A DNA stretch of 64,000 bases from Ruminococcus bicirculans (ex Wegman et al. 2014) (GTDB lineage Bacteria > Bacillota > Clostridia > Oscillospirales > Ruminococcaceae). Position numbers and translations under genes: made by a program. Shown here piece by piece: positions 8,652 through 17,717 of the stretch (the first letter of the stretch is position 1; every line of letters begins with the position of its first letter). The notes below the pieces were generated by a model. It was not told the origin of the DNA, ran no database searches, and saw only the letters and a program-made list of their open reading frames with translations. The DNA is taken from NCBI RefSeq assembly GCF_000723465.1, contig NZ_HF545616.1, forward strand, positions 1,922,001 to 1,986,000. The letters run 5' to 3'.

Positions 8652-9167
8652 ATGAGACCAATATTTTTGTGCGGCTTTATGGGCTGCGGAAAATCTACTG
8701 TGGGAAAGATCTTGGCGAAAAAAATGGGCTGTCAGTGCGTTGACCTTGACAAGTATATCGAAAATACGGCAGGAATGAGCATACCTGAAATATTCGACAA
8801 ATACGGTGAGGAGCATTTCAGGAAGCTTGAAACCGAGGCTCTTGCAGCATTTGCTGACATTGGCGGCGTTGTTGCAACAGGCGGCGGAGCATTGCTTTCG
8901 GAGGAGAACGGCAATGTGGCTAAAAGATCTGGCATGGTGGTCTTTATCGACACATATTTCAACACCTGCTACGGACGCATAAAAAACGACCCTAACAGAC
9001 CTATCGCTTACAACTCCACCAGAGAACAGCTTTTAGAGCGGTTTGATTATCGAAGGCCTTTATATCTTGCCCACTCACACTATGTCATAAGCGGTGGTTA
9101 TCCGCCTATCGTCATCGCCTCTAAGATACAAAAGCTTTACAAGAGATTTGATTTCGGGCAGGGCTGA
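8652..9167 (+). CDS. aroK: Shikimate kinase
   Basis: This 171-residue P-loop kinase has Walker A GCGKSTVG near the N-terminus, the shikimate-binding DLDKYIE segment, the FRKLET segment with the substrate-binding Arg, and ATGGGALL in the middle (Walker B-like region). A lid Arg lies near DPNRPI and a further Arg in DYRRPLY. It phosphorylates shikimate to shikimate 3-phosphate using ATP. The size is usual for the family. It lies directly downstream of aroE. Confidence 0.95.
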   Translation: MRPIFLCGFMGCGKSTVGKILAKKMGCQCVDLDKYIENTAGMSIPEIFDKYGEEHFRKLETEALAAFADIGGVVATGGGALLSEENGNVAKRSGMVVFIDTYFNTCYGRIKNDPNRPIAYNSTREQLLERFDYRRPLYLAHSHYVISGGYPPIVIASKIQKLYKRFDFGQG

Positions 9168-9172
9168 TTTAG

Positions 9173-9325
9173 CTCTTCCCTGCAGGCTCGACCTTCATGC
9201 CCCCTGTTTTCGGGCTTATCGCAAACCAAGGGAGCCTTAAGCTTATGCCCGTTTATCTTGCATTTTTCTTCATACTTCTGCTTGTGATGATGTCAAAAAC
9301 GGGAAAGCTTTGTCATAATAAATAG
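9173..9325 (+). pseudogene. Relic of a major facilitator transporter C-terminus
   Basis: The frame from 9173 to the stop at 9323-9325 reads LFPAGSTFMPPVFGLIANQG and then a hydrophobic helix, SLKLMPVYLAFFFILLLVMM, ending with a short charged tail. It resembles the last transmembrane segment and tail of Firmicutes MFS permeases. There is no upstream continuation: the frame is closed at 9170, inside the gap after the aroK stop. I read it as the remains of a deleted transporter gene. An ATG at 9197 could in principle start a 42-residue peptide, but there is no clear ribosome binding site. The rest of the gap to 9509 is AT-rich and holds only the promoter of the next gene. Confidence 0.5.
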
Positions 9326-9428
9326 TACGGCTTGTGCAAACAGTACCAAATTATTTGTATCTTGGATAATCAAAAATAGCTATTTATAACGAATAATCCA
9401 AAAAATCTGCAAGCACTGATAAAAAATG

Positions 9429-9457
9429 TTGAAAATCCTTCCGACATGTTGTATACT
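9429..9457 (+). promoter_or_regulatory. Promoter of the EAL-domain gene
   Basis: TTGAAA at 9429-9434 and TATACT at 9452-9457 are separated by 17 bases, a good match to a sigma-A promoter. The predicted start of transcription is about 45 bases upstream of the ATG at 9510. Confidence 0.6.
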
Positions 9458-9509
9458 TATGATATGAAGACGTTATATTAAACTGCCATATGACAGAAGG
9501 GAGCTGCAA

Positions 9510-12050
9510 ATGGACATACAGAAAACCGTGCTTGTCGTTGACGACAGCACAACGAACCGATCTATACTTTGCGACATACTACATTCTGACTATACTGTGA
9601 TCCAAGCAGAAAATGGCATACAGGCTCTTACAAAGCTAAAAAGACAGGATAAAAAAGTTGACGCTATAATACTGGATATCATAATGCCCGAAATGGACGG
9701 ATATGAGTTCATGAATAAAATAAAGCAGGATAAAACCTTATCTCAGATACCTGTTATTATACTAACAGAAAAATCAGACAGAGACACTGAAAAGAAGGTG
9801 CTTGAAAGCGGTGCGTGGGACTTTGTTCCAAAGCCTTATGACGCTGATATTATAAAGCTAAGGCTCAAAAACGTTATCGCAAGAAGTCAGGTATCGCTGC
9901 TCAAAGAACTTAATAACGTTATGAACTACGACCCTCTTACGGAGATATATTCAAAGAATAAATTTTTCAGTGCATCAAAGGCACTTCTTAAGGATAATCC
10001 TGACAAGCAGTTCGCTTTTCTAAGACTAGATATCGACCGTTTCAAGCTTATAAATTCATTTTTCGGCACTGCGTATGGAGACAGACTACTAAAGCGTGTT
10101 GCAAAACGTATAAGAGATTTTGCAAAAACAACGGAATGCTGTACCTTTGGTAGGATAGACGCTGACGTTTTCGGTATCTTCACCCCTTATCAGGGCAAGG
10201 AAGAAACAGTAAAGCAGATAGAGCAGGCTGTTGAAGACATGAAAAAACTGTCCGCAAGCTATAACATCATGATCGTTTACGGCGTTTATGTGGTGACTGA
10301 CAGAAGCCTGCCAATATCCTTCATGTGCGACCGTGCCGCTCTTGCCGCTAAAACTGTAAAAGGGCATTATATGAAAAGCTATGCTTTTTATGATGACAAA
10401 ATGCGGCTTTCTCTCGAAAATGAGCAGAATATAATAAATGAAATGAGCGACGCTCTTGAAAACCACGAGTTTGTGCCTTACTATCAGCCTAAGTATGATG
10501 TAAAGACAAACAAGCCTGTGGGTGCGGAGGCCCTTGCAAGGTGGATACACCCTACCAAGGGATTTATCTCACCTGGTGTGTTTATCCCGATATTTGAGAA
10601 GAACGGCTTTATCTCAAAGCTTGATTTCTACATATGGGAATGCGTATGCAAACAGCTCAAGGAATGGAAAGACAAGGGAGTTCCGCTCTTCCCTGTTTCT
10701 GTAAACGTTTCAAGGGTAAACCTTTACAACCCTAATCTTTCAAAAATAATAATCGAACTTACGAAAAAGTATGACGTTGACCCTAAGTATTTCAACATCG
10801 AGATAACGGAAAGCGTTTATACTGACGACAATGTAATGATAGATGATATCACCAGTCAGCTCAGAAATAATGGCTTTACTATCCTCATGGACGATTTTGG
10901 CAGCGGCTATTCTTCCCTGAACGTACTCAAAGATGTTCAGGTGGATATGCTAAAAATGGACATGATGTTCATGTTCAAGGCAAAGTATGACGGCCGTGCA
11001 GAAACTATAATTTCTTCTGTTATCAGAATGGCCAAATGGCTCAATATCCCTGTTATAGCGGAAGGCGTTGACAGAGCGGAGCAGGTAGAATTTCTGAAAA
11101 GCGTAGGCTGTGACTACATTCAGGGTTTCTATTATTCAAAGCCTTTGCCTGCGGCAGACTATGAAAAGCTTATTTCAGATCAGGAGGAACAGCCTTTGCC
11201 TGAGAACAGGACGTCAGTAAACGACCTGCTGTGGGGCAAGAGCGGAGGATTGCTGACATATATCGACAGCATCGACCAGCCTGCTACGATATATGAATGT
11301 TTTCCGAACGGCACAGTGGTAATGGTATGTTCAAACAAGGCATTTTCACAAAAATACGGCTATGGCAGCAGTATTTACGGCAAACTCAATGTTAAGAACT
11401 GCATTGACAGCGAATGCAAAGAGAAATTCACAAGCACTGTGAACAAGGCAATAGAGAGCAAGGACAGAGCAGAATGTGTTCTCAGTATGCACGAGATAAA
11501 CGGCAAGAAGCACTGGTTCAAGACGCATTTACGATTTATCAGCGAAACAGGTGTAAGCTCTGTGCTTATAGCGTATTTCACGGACGTGACCGACATGGTG
11601 TTGACGGATAAACGCATAAACGAATATAAGAACTATATCCAAGATGAAATAGACCGAAAGCACAAGATCCTTATCGTCAGCAACAACAGCGACACACGCT
11701 GTCAGCTCGAAGAGATACTTTCTCAGGAAAATACTGTTTTCACTGCAGAAACCATTCAGGCAGGAAAAAAGCTTCTTCTTAACGAGGATATCGACCTTAT
11801 TTATTTTGACATACAGCTTATTTCCAAGGACGACGAATTTCCTCTTGACATTGATGAGAGAAGACTCCCCGTTATTGCTATAACTCAAGCTCATAGCGTA
11901 CTTAAAGGCATGACAAAATTGAAGAACAGAGTTTCAGACTTTGTTATGAAGCCGTATATAGATGAGCTGGTACGCCTGAGAACGAACAATCTTTTAAAGA
12001 TCAATATTTCAGGCAGTGCAAACGAAAAATATTTTAGCCGAACGAAATGA
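9510..12050 (+). CDS. REC - degenerate GGDEF - EAL - PAS-like - REC-like signalling protein
   Basis: This 846-residue cytoplasmic protein is a modular c-di-GMP signalling protein. Residues 1-125 form a receiver domain with Asp11-Asp12, phospho-acceptor Asp56 and Lys108. Residues 140-295 form a GGDEF domain whose signature is replaced by DADVF (residues 217-221), so cyclase activity is not expected. Residues 305-555 form an EAL domain that looks active: EALAR at 340-344, IEITES, MDDFGSGYSS and IAEGV are all present. A PAS-like region (about 580-695) precedes a second, degenerate receiver-like region (about 718-835) that keeps YFD and a Lys-Pro. The likely role is phosphorylation-regulated hydrolysis of c-di-GMP. 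No partner histidine kinase is adjacent. It is monocistronic, with its own promoter and terminator. Confidence 0.85.
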   Translation: MDIQKTVLVVDDSTTNRSILCDILHSDYTVIQAENGIQALTKLKRQDKKVDAIILDIIMPEMDGYEFMNKIKQDKTLSQIPVIILTEKSDRDTEKKVLESGAWDFVPKPYDADIIKLRLKNVIARSQVSLLKELNNVMNYDPLTEIYSKNKFFSASKALLKDNPDKQFAFLRLDIDRFKLINSFFGTAYGDRLLKRVAKRIRDFAKTTECCTFGRIDADVFGIFTPYQGKEETVKQIEQAVEDMKKLSASYNIMIVYGVYVVTDRSLPISFMCDRAALAAKTVKGHYMKSYAFYDDKMRLSLENEQNIINEMSDALENHEFVPYYQPKYDVKTNKPVGAEALARWIHPTKGFISPGVFIPIFEKNGFISKLDFYIWECVCKQLKEWKDKGVPLFPVSVNVSRVNLYNPNLSKIIIELTKKYDVDPKYFNIEITESVYTDDNVMIDDITSQLRNNGFTILMDDFGSGYSSLNVLKDVQVDMLKMDMMFMFKAKYDGRAETIISSVIRMAKWLNIPVIAEGVDRAEQVEFLKSVGCDYIQGFYYSKPLPAADYEKLISDQEEQPLPENRTSVNDLLWGKSGGLLTYIDSIDQPATIYECFPNGTVVMVCSNKAFSQKYGYGSSIYGKLNVKNCIDSECKEKFTSTVNKAIESKDRAECVLSMHEINGKKHWFKTHLRFISETGVSSVLIAYFTDVTDMVLTDKRINEYKNYIQDEIDRKHKILIVSNNSDTRCQLEEILSQENTVFTAETIQAGKKLLLNEDIDLIYFDIQLISKDDEFPLDIDERRLPVIAITQAHSVLKGMTKLKNRVSDFVMKPYIDELVRLRTNNLLKINISGSANEKYFSRTK

Positions 12051-12054
12051 TCTG

Positions 12055-12086
12055 AAAAAGTCCTCTGCGATAAGCGGGGACTTTTT
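12055..12086 (+). terminator. Intrinsic terminator after the EAL-domain gene
   Basis: The stem AAAAAGTCC (12055-12063) pairs with GGACTTTTT (12078-12086), with a T-rich 3' side. It starts five bases after the stop codon. Confidence 0.75.
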
Positions 12087-12109
12087 CTCTTATTAAGCTG
12101 TCAGCTTTA

Positions 12110-12138
12110 TTGACAAAATATACACTATCTGATATCAT
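12110..12138 (+). promoter_or_regulatory. Promoter of the 12172-12954 gene
   Basis: TTGACA at 12110-12115 and TATCAT at 12133-12138 are spaced by 17 bases. Transcription would start near 12145, which argues against an ATG at that same place as the translation start and supports the ATG at 12172. Confidence 0.65.
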
Positions 12139-12171
12139 ATAGGTATGAATGCTGAAAGCGAGGGAGAAAAA

Positions 12172-12954
12172 ATGTATCTTGACAAGTGGCGTGTGGCAAT
12201 AAGAAATTTGAAAAATTCGCTTTTTTCATATCCAAACACGGCTCAAAGCTGTTTCCCTGACCCTATCACGGACGACACAGTGTTTTACTGCGTTCAAGGT
12301 CTTGTATATGGCAGTCAAAAGTTCCCTGACGGAAAATTCATACGCAGTTCTCCTGTGACCTCGGTATACTCCGAGGACGGAAAGCTTTTTGCCAAAACAA
12401 TAAACAACGTTTATGAGCTTAAAACGCCAAGCGATTATTTTGACTGCGATATCGCTGAAAATGCCGCACAAAAAACAGGAAGCAATGAGCTTGCTGAAAC
12501 AGCTAAAATGCAGAGAGAAAAGCTCACGGCACAGCTTGATAAATTTTTCACGATCTGCCAGAGGCTTTGTGATAATGAACAGGCTGACGTTGCAAATGAG
12601 TTACCTGAAGATACTCTTGTTATATGCTATTACGGCACTGACCCACATGGAAACAAGATGTTCTACAAAAATGAAGATATGGTAGTGCCTGTTTTTGCAT
12701 ATGTGACCGTTGGGCTGGTCATTGATTCTGTGGGGCTTGCGGAAAGCGAGGAAAAGCTGGATTTATGGGATACGCTGGGGAGATATTATATTGACAGCGA
12801 GCTTATGGAGTTTTATGACTGTGACACGAAAAACCTTATTTTCTGCAATTTGACGAACTCTCCTATATATGTCACGATTTACGAAAGCTCCGCTGCTATG
12901 CTCTGTATGCCGAACACGGCTAAGATAGCTTCAAGAAAAGTAAAAGAAAAATAA
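12172..12954 (+). CDS. Protein of unknown function
   Basis: I do not recognise this 260-residue protein. It has no signal peptide or transmembrane segment and appears soluble. A central part (about residues 95-140) is predicted helical and Glu/Lys-rich. It is flanked by beta-rich stretches containing FYCVQGLVYGSQKFPDG in the N-terminal half and LVICYYGTDPHGNKMF in the C-terminal half, two segments that could be related repeats. AGGGAG lies five bases before the ATG at 12172. It is flanked by its own promoter and a strong terminator, so it is monocistronic. Proximity to the c-di-GMP protein may be coincidental. Confidence 0.7.
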   Translation: MYLDKWRVAIRNLKNSLFSYPNTAQSCFPDPITDDTVFYCVQGLVYGSQKFPDGKFIRSSPVTSVYSEDGKLFAKTINNVYELKTPSDYFDCDIAENAAQKTGSNELAETAKMQREKLTAQLDKFFTICQRLCDNEQADVANELPEDTLVICYYGTDPHGNKMFYKNEDMVVPVFAYVTVGLVIDSVGLAESEEKLDLWDTLGRYYIDSELMEFYDCDTKNLIFCNLTNSPIYVTIYESSAAMLCMPNTAKIASRKVKEK

Positions 12955-12961
12955 AACTTTT

Positions 12962-12991
12962 ATCCGTCTGAGATCTCAGGCGGATTTTTTT
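12962..12991 (+). terminator. Intrinsic terminator
   Basis: ATCCGTCTGA-GATC-TCAGGCGGAT at 12962-12985 forms a 10-bp stem with a four-base loop and is followed by six Ts. It ends the unknown gene's transcript before the xpt promoter. Confidence 0.85.
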
Positions 12992-13057
12992 ATTGCACAA
13001 TATAGAAAAGAACGTTGAAAATTAATAGAATGTTAAACTTTTAACGTGTCATAGCAA

Positions 13058-13086
13058 TTGAATAATCGTCGAAAGTGTAGTATAAT
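13058..13086 (+). promoter_or_regulatory. Promoter of the xpt-nucleoside transporter unit
   Basis: TTGAAT at 13058-13063 and TATAAT at 13081-13086 are spaced by 17 bases. The leader of about 65 bases to the xpt start is too short and lacks the conserved core of a purine riboswitch, so regulation at this point must be by another means or a repressor. Confidence 0.65.
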
Positions 13087-13156
13087 TTCCTTATATAGTT
13101 GTTTTTTGATGTAAAATAATATATTTAACTATTTTTTGTATCGTGAGGAAAAGATC

Positions 13157-13732
13157 ATGGAAATTTTAAAACAGCGTATTCTTAAGGACGGAGTAGTAAA
13201 GGAAGGAAACGTTCTCAAAGTCGATAAATTCCTTAACCACCAAATGGACGTCAAGCTTTTCAACGATATCGGTGAGGAGTTTGCAAAGAGATTTGCAGGA
13301 ACAGGCGTAAACAAGATACTCACTATCGAGTCATCCGGTATTGGCATTGCCTGCATTGCGGCACAGCATTTTAACAACTGCCCTGTTATTTTTGCAAAGA
13401 AAACTCTCAGCAAAAATCTTGACGGCGAAATGTTCGTTACTCAAGTAAAGTCCTACACAAAGGGCGTTACATATGACGTAATGGTATCTGAAAAATATCT
13501 CGGCAAGGGTGACAAGGTGCTTATTATAGACGATTTTCTTGCTAACGGATGTGCTCTTATGGGGCTTATAGATATCGTAAAGCAGTCCGGGGCTGAGCTT
13601 GCGGGAGCAGGTATCGTTATCGAAAAGGGCTTCCAGGTTGGCGGAAAGACTATCCGTGACATGGGCGTAAAGCTCGAATCTCTTGCTATCGTTGACTCTA
13701 TGGACAACGGCACTATCACTTTCAGGGACTAA
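13157..13732 (+). CDS. xpt: Xanthine phosphoribosyltransferase
   Basis: This 191-residue type I phosphoribosyltransferase has the PRPP-binding loop VLIIDDFLANGCA and the substrate segments ESSGIGIACIAA and FAKK, matching Xpt. It converts xanthine and PRPP to XMP in purine salvage. Start 13157 has GAGG eight bases upstream; an alternative TTG/ATG further upstream has no such site. After the stop, TAACGC-acaag-GCGTTA (13730-13746) can form a small hairpin without a T tract. The BMP-type transporter genes follow on the same strand, so uptake and salvage of purines are probably linked. Confidence 0.93.
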   Translation: MEILKQRILKDGVVKEGNVLKVDKFLNHQMDVKLFNDIGEEFAKRFAGTGVNKILTIESSGIGIACIAAQHFNNCPVIFAKKTLSKNLDGEMFVTQVKSYTKGVTYDVMVSEKYLGKGDKVLIIDDFLANGCALMGLIDIVKQSGAELAGAGIVIEKGFQVGGKTIRDMGVKLESLAIVDSMDNGTITFRD

Positions 13733-13777
13733 CGCACAAGGCGTTACCAATAAATATTTTATGGAGGAAGATCAAAC

Positions 13778-14929
13778 ATGAAGGTAAGACGTATTCTTGC
13801 GCTCGTTCTTTCTGCGGCTCTTGCTGTAACAGCTCTTACAGCTTGTACATCTGCTAAGGACGAAGCATCACAGAAGTCGGCTGACAAGCAGACGACAACT
13901 CTCAGCTATGACACTGTAAAGATCGGTGTTATACACATCGGCAACCCTGCCGACGGTTCAGGCTACACATATGCTCACGATCAGGGTATCGTTGGTATGC
14001 AGAAGGAGCTTGGACTTAAAGACGATCAGATCGTAAGAAAAAACAACGTATCAGACAGCGACCCTGCTGCTACAGAAACAGCTATCCGTGAGTGCATCGA
14101 GGAAGGCTGCAACATCATCTTCGGCACAAGCTGGGGCTATATGGACAAAATGGAATCCCTCGCTGAGGAATATCCTGACGTTTATTTCTGTCACGGCACA
14201 GGCTACAAGAACAACGGCAAGAACCTTAACAACTACTTCGGAAGAATTTATCAGGCAAGATATCTCACCGGTATCGTTGCAGGTATGAAGACAGAGTCAA
14301 ATCTTATCGGTTACGTTTCCGCTATGGGCAGCGAGAACTCTGAGTGCACAGGCGGTATCGACGCTTTCGCAATGGGCGTTTATTCTGTAAATCCTGACGC
14401 TAAGGTTTATGTAAAGGTAACAAACAGCTGGTATTCACCAACAGAGGAAACAAACGCTGCAAAGGCTCTTCTTTCTGAGGGCTGCGACGTTATCGCTCAG
14501 CACTGCGACACACCTAACCCACAGCTCGAGGCTGAAAGCGCAGGCAAGTGGGGCGTAGGCTACAACACAGATATGTCTAAGGACGCTCCTAAGGCTACAC
14601 TTACTTCAACTCTTTGGAACTGGTCTGCATACTACACATATCAGGTAAAGCAGATCGTAGATGGCAACTGGAAGTGTGAGAACTACTACGGCGGCATGGC
14701 TGACGGTCTTGTAGACATCGCTCCTCTGAACATGGATATCTGCACAGAGGATATGCAGAAGGCTGTTGACGAGGCTAAGGCTAAGATCGAAGACGGCTCA
14801 TTCAACGTATTTGACGGCGTTATCGAAACAAACGACGGCAAAACAGTTGGCGAAGAGGGCAAAACTCTTGACGACGCTACTATCACAGGCGGAATCAACT
14901 GGTACTTCAAGAACGTTGAGGTCAAGTAA
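13778..14929 (+). CDS. BMP-family nucleoside-binding lipoprotein of an ABC transporter
   Basis: This 383-residue protein is an extracytoplasmic substrate-binding lipoprotein of the PnrA/BmpA family. It has a signal peptide ending in the lipobox LTAC (Cys near residue 23), then the periplasmic-binding fold with KIGVIHIGNPADGSGYTYAHD, FGTSWGY and the conserved region around GYNTDM. Family members bind purine nucleosides, and the adjacent xpt supports nucleoside or nucleobase as substrate. GGAGG precedes the ATG. A strong hairpin at 14946-14990 between this gene and the ATPase probably keeps the binding protein more abundant than the transporter subunits. Confidence 0.9.
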   Translation: MKVRRILALVLSAALAVTALTACTSAKDEASQKSADKQTTTLSYDTVKIGVIHIGNPADGSGYTYAHDQGIVGMQKELGLKDDQIVRKNNVSDSDPAATETAIRECIEEGCNIIFGTSWGYMDKMESLAEEYPDVYFCHGTGYKNNGKNLNNYFGRIYQARYLTGIVAGMKTESNLIGYVSAMGSENSECTGGIDAFAMGVYSVNPDAKVYVKVTNSWYSPTEETNAAKALLSEGCDVIAQHCDTPNPQLEAESAGKWGVGYNTDMSKDAPKATLTSTLWNWSAYYTYQVKQIVDGNWKCENYYGGMADGLVDIAPLNMDICTEDMQKAVDEAKAKIEDGSFNVFDGVIETNDGKTVGEEGKTLDDATITGGINWYFKNVEVK

Positions 14930-14945
14930 TAAGGCTTAACAGCTT

Positions 14946-14990
14946 AACAAAACATTTATACGGGCGGTGCAGGTTGCCGCCTGTTTTGTT
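14946..14990 (+). terminator. Leaky terminator or mRNA-stabilising hairpin after the binding-protein gene
   Basis: An outer stem AACAAAAC (14946-14953) / GTTTTGTT (14983-14990) encloses a GC-rich inner stem (GGGCGG with CCGCC). It lies between the substrate-binding protein and ABC genes, a usual place for partial termination that sets binding-protein excess. The downstream genes show no separate clear promoter, so read-through is expected. Confidence 0.5.
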
Positions 14991-15082
14991 AATGATATGA
15001 GCATACGGCAGCAGGTAATTCTGCTGTCGGTTTCTGATGACATTAGCAAATCTAAGGAAGTTCATAAAAAGGAGCTGAAAGT

Positions 15083-16618
15083 ATGAGTGAAGAAATATCT
15101 GCTGAGATCGCTGTAAAATGCAGCGGTATAACAAAAGTTTTCGGCAGCGTGGTTGCAAACGACGGCATTGATCTTGAAGTAAAATACGGTGAGATACTTG
15201 CACTGCTGGGCGAAAACGGATCAGGAAAGACCACGTTGATGAATATGCTTTCGGGTATCTATCACCCTGACAAGGGCAATATCTACATTGCCGGCAAGCC
15301 TGAGGCGATAAATTCACCTATGGATTCTATCGAACTTGGCATAGGCATGATACATCAGCACTTCAAGCTTGTGGAGGTGTTCTCCGCCGCAGACAACATT
15401 GTGGCAGGCACAAAGGGCAAGCTTAAGAGCAAGGGCGCTGTGAGAGATGAGATAAAAAAGATATCTGAACAGCTTGGTCTTGAAGTTGACCCTGACAAAA
15501 AGGTATACAATATGTCCGTCAGCGAAAAGCAGACAGTTGAGATACTGAAAGTGCTTTACAGGGGTGCTAAAATACTTATTCTTGACGAGCCTACGGCGGT
15601 TCTTACTCCGCAGGAAACTGAAAAGCTTTTCAATATCCTGAGAAAAATGAAAGCTCAGGGCTGTGCTATCATTATTATCACCCACAAGCTGGGCGAGGTA
15701 ATGGATATATCTGACAGAGTGACCATACTGCGAAAGGGCAAGAGTGTTGAAACTGTAAACACAGCAGAGAGCAGTGAAAAGCAGCTCACTGAGCTTATGG
15801 TGGGCAAGGCGGTGGAGCTTTCAATAGAAAGACCTGAACCTGTGAACGTAAAGCCGATACTTAACGTAGTCGATCTGACGGTAAAGAACTCTGAGGGAAG
15901 CATTGCTCTCGATGACGTAAGCTTTGTTATAAACAGGGGCGAGATACTTGGTGTGGCAGGCATTGCAGGAAGCGGTCAGAAAGAGCTTTGCGAGACTATC
16001 GCAGGGCTTCAGAAGATAGAAAAGGGCGCAGTGCTTTACAACAAGGAGAACATCATAGGCAAGACACCTAAGGAGATAATAAATCTCGGCATAAGCATGA
16101 GCTTTATCCCTGAGGACAGACTTGGAATGGGTCTTATCGCTTCGGTGGGTATGACGGACAATATGCTTCTTAAAACATACAAGCAGGGCAAGCTTTGCTT
16201 TGTGGACAGAAAGCCTGCTAAGGCGCTTTCAAAGGAGCTTATAGAAAAGCTTGAAATAAAAACTCCGTCAACAGAGCTTCCTGTAAGAATGCTTTCGGGC
16301 GGAAACGTTCAGAAGGTCCTGCTTGGACGAGAGATACACAGTGAGCCTGATCTGCTCATAACCGCATATCCTGTTCGTGGACTTGACATCAACTCATCAT
16401 ATCTTATATACTCGCTTCTTAACGAGCAAAAGAAAAAGAACACGGCTGTGCTTTTCATAGGCGAGGACCTTGACGTTCTTCTGGAGCTTTGCGACAGGAT
16501 AATGGTGCTTTGTCACGGCAAGATAACAGGTATTTGTGACGCCAAAAAGGTCACAAAGGAACAGGTAGGTATGATGATGACAGGCTCGACAATGGAGGAG
16601 GTGCTGGGCATTGGCTGA
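15083..16618 (+). CDS. Nucleoside ABC transporter, ATP-binding protein (double ABC)
   Basis: This 511-residue ATPase carries two ABC domains. The first has Walker A GENGSGKTT at residues 43-51, the signature-like region NMSVSEKQTVEIL and Walker B ILILDEPTAVL. The second has the degenerate P-loop GIAGSGQKELCE and the signature MLSGGNVQKVLLGRE, as in RbsA- and NupO/YufO-type proteins. The second Walker B region reads LLITAYPVRGLD, lacking the usual DEPT, which is typical of this family. With the two permeases that follow it forms a BMP-dependent nucleoside importer. The permease gene overlaps its end by eight bases. Confidence 0.92.
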   Translation: MSEEISAEIAVKCSGITKVFGSVVANDGIDLEVKYGEILALLGENGSGKTTLMNMLSGIYHPDKGNIYIAGKPEAINSPMDSIELGIGMIHQHFKLVEVFSAADNIVAGTKGKLKSKGAVRDEIKKISEQLGLEVDPDKKVYNMSVSEKQTVEILKVLYRGAKILILDEPTAVLTPQETEKLFNILRKMKAQGCAIIIITHKLGEVMDISDRVTILRKGKSVETVNTAESSEKQLTELMVGKAVELSIERPEPVNVKPILNVVDLTVKNSEGSIALDDVSFVINRGEILGVAGIAGSGQKELCETIAGLQKIEKGAVLYNKENIIGKTPKEIINLGISMSFIPEDRLGMGLIASVGMTDNMLLKTYKQGKLCFVDRKPAKALSKELIEKLEIKTPSTELPVRMLSGGNVQKVLLGREIHSEPDLLITAYPVRGLDINSSYLIYSLLNEQKKKNTAVLFIGEDLDVLLELCDRIMVLCHGKITGICDAKKVTKEQVGMMMTGSTMEEVLGIG

Positions 16619-17717
16619 TATTATAAAAAAAGAGCCTCTTATAAGAATAGCCAAGCGTGCTGAACGCTCAAACAAGCAAAAGCTTATCATAAGGCTTCTG
16701 TCGGTGCTTCTGGCTATTTGTGCAGGCGGAATATTCATTCTTATTCTTGGCAAAGATCCGTTTTCATACTATGCGAAAATGGTAAAGGGTGCTTTTATCG
16801 GCAAGAACGCCGCAAGCCCTTTTATGCCGTTCAAAGAAACAATAAAGATAATGATACCGCTTCTTATATCTTCTCTTGGCATTACGCTTGCGTTTAAGAT
16901 GAAGTTTTGGAATATCGGTGCAGAGGGTCAGATAATAATGGGCGGAGTTTTCGCTTCATACTTCGCTCTTTATCATTACGATATGCCTCACTATCTGCTT
17001 TTCATTGTGATGTTCGTTGCGGCGATGATAGGCGGAGGACTGTACGGCATTATCCCTGCATTTTTCAAGGCAAAATTCGACACAAACGAAACTTTGCTCA
17101 CCCTTATGCTCAACTATATTGCACTTTACGTTATAGATTGGCTCACAAAGGGCGCATGGCAGGATCCTGAGTCAAAGGGATATCCTAAGATAGCAAGATT
17201 TGACCTTAACGCATGGCTTGACTCGCTAGGCGGTGTGCAGATAGGCTGGTTGATAGGTCTGGTGCTTGTGGTATTGGTATTTATCTATCTTAAATACACA
17301 AAACAGGGCTACGAGATAACTGTAGTATCAGACAGCCATGCAACAGCAAGATATGCAGGCATGAGCCCTAGCAAGATAATGATAAGAACGATGTTTTTGA
17401 GCGGTGCTATCTGCGGTATCGCAGGAATGGTACAGGCTTGCGGAACAGAACACACACTTTCAACATCTGTTGCAGGCGGAGTAGGCTTCACGGCTATCAT
17501 AGTTGCATGGCTTGCAAACCTCAATCCATTCGGCATACTTGTGGTGTCATTCTTATTCGCAGTCCTTGAAAAGGGCAGCACTGTGGTATCGTCTGAATTT
17601 GTTCTTTCACCTTACTGCTCGGACGTTTTGCAGGGAATAATCCTGTTCTTCGTGCTTGGCTGTGAGTTCTTCATCAGATACAGATTTGTAACAAGAGGAG
17701 GCAGGAAAAATGACTAG
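16611..17717 (+). CDS. Nucleoside ABC transporter, permease (YufP/NupP type)
   Basis: This 368-residue integral membrane protein has about 8-10 hydrophobic helices and the family segments KFWNIGAEGQIIMG and FDTNETLLTLMLNYIA. These are characteristic of BPD_transp_2 permeases of BMP-type transporters. The start is a TTG that overlaps the ATPase gene by eight bases; GGAGGAG lies ten bases upstream. It forms the membrane channel together with the next permease. Confidence 0.92.
   Translation: MADIIKKEPLIRIAKRAERSNKQKLIIRLLSVLLAICAGGIFILILGKDPFSYYAKMVKGAFIGKNAASPFMPFKETIKIMIPLLISSLGITLAFKMKFWNIGAEGQIIMGGVFASYFALYHYDMPHYLLFIVMFVAAMIGGGLYGIIPAFFKAKFDTNETLLTLMLNYIALYVIDWLTKGAWQDPESKGYPKIARFDLNAWLDSLGGVQIGWLIGLVLVVLVFIYLKYTKQGYEITVVSDSHATARYAGMSPSKIMIRTMFLSGAICGIAGMVQACGTEHTLSTSVAGGVGFTAIIVAWLANLNPFGILVVSFLFAVLEKGSTVVSSEFVLSPYCSDVLQGIILFFVLGCEFFIRYRFVTRGGRKND

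Noticed and set aside
12992-13156. Purine riboswitch before xpt
   Set aside because: The leader lacks the conserved three-way junction core (TATA...TACC...ACCG...TGACTA-type segments) and is too short after the promoter.
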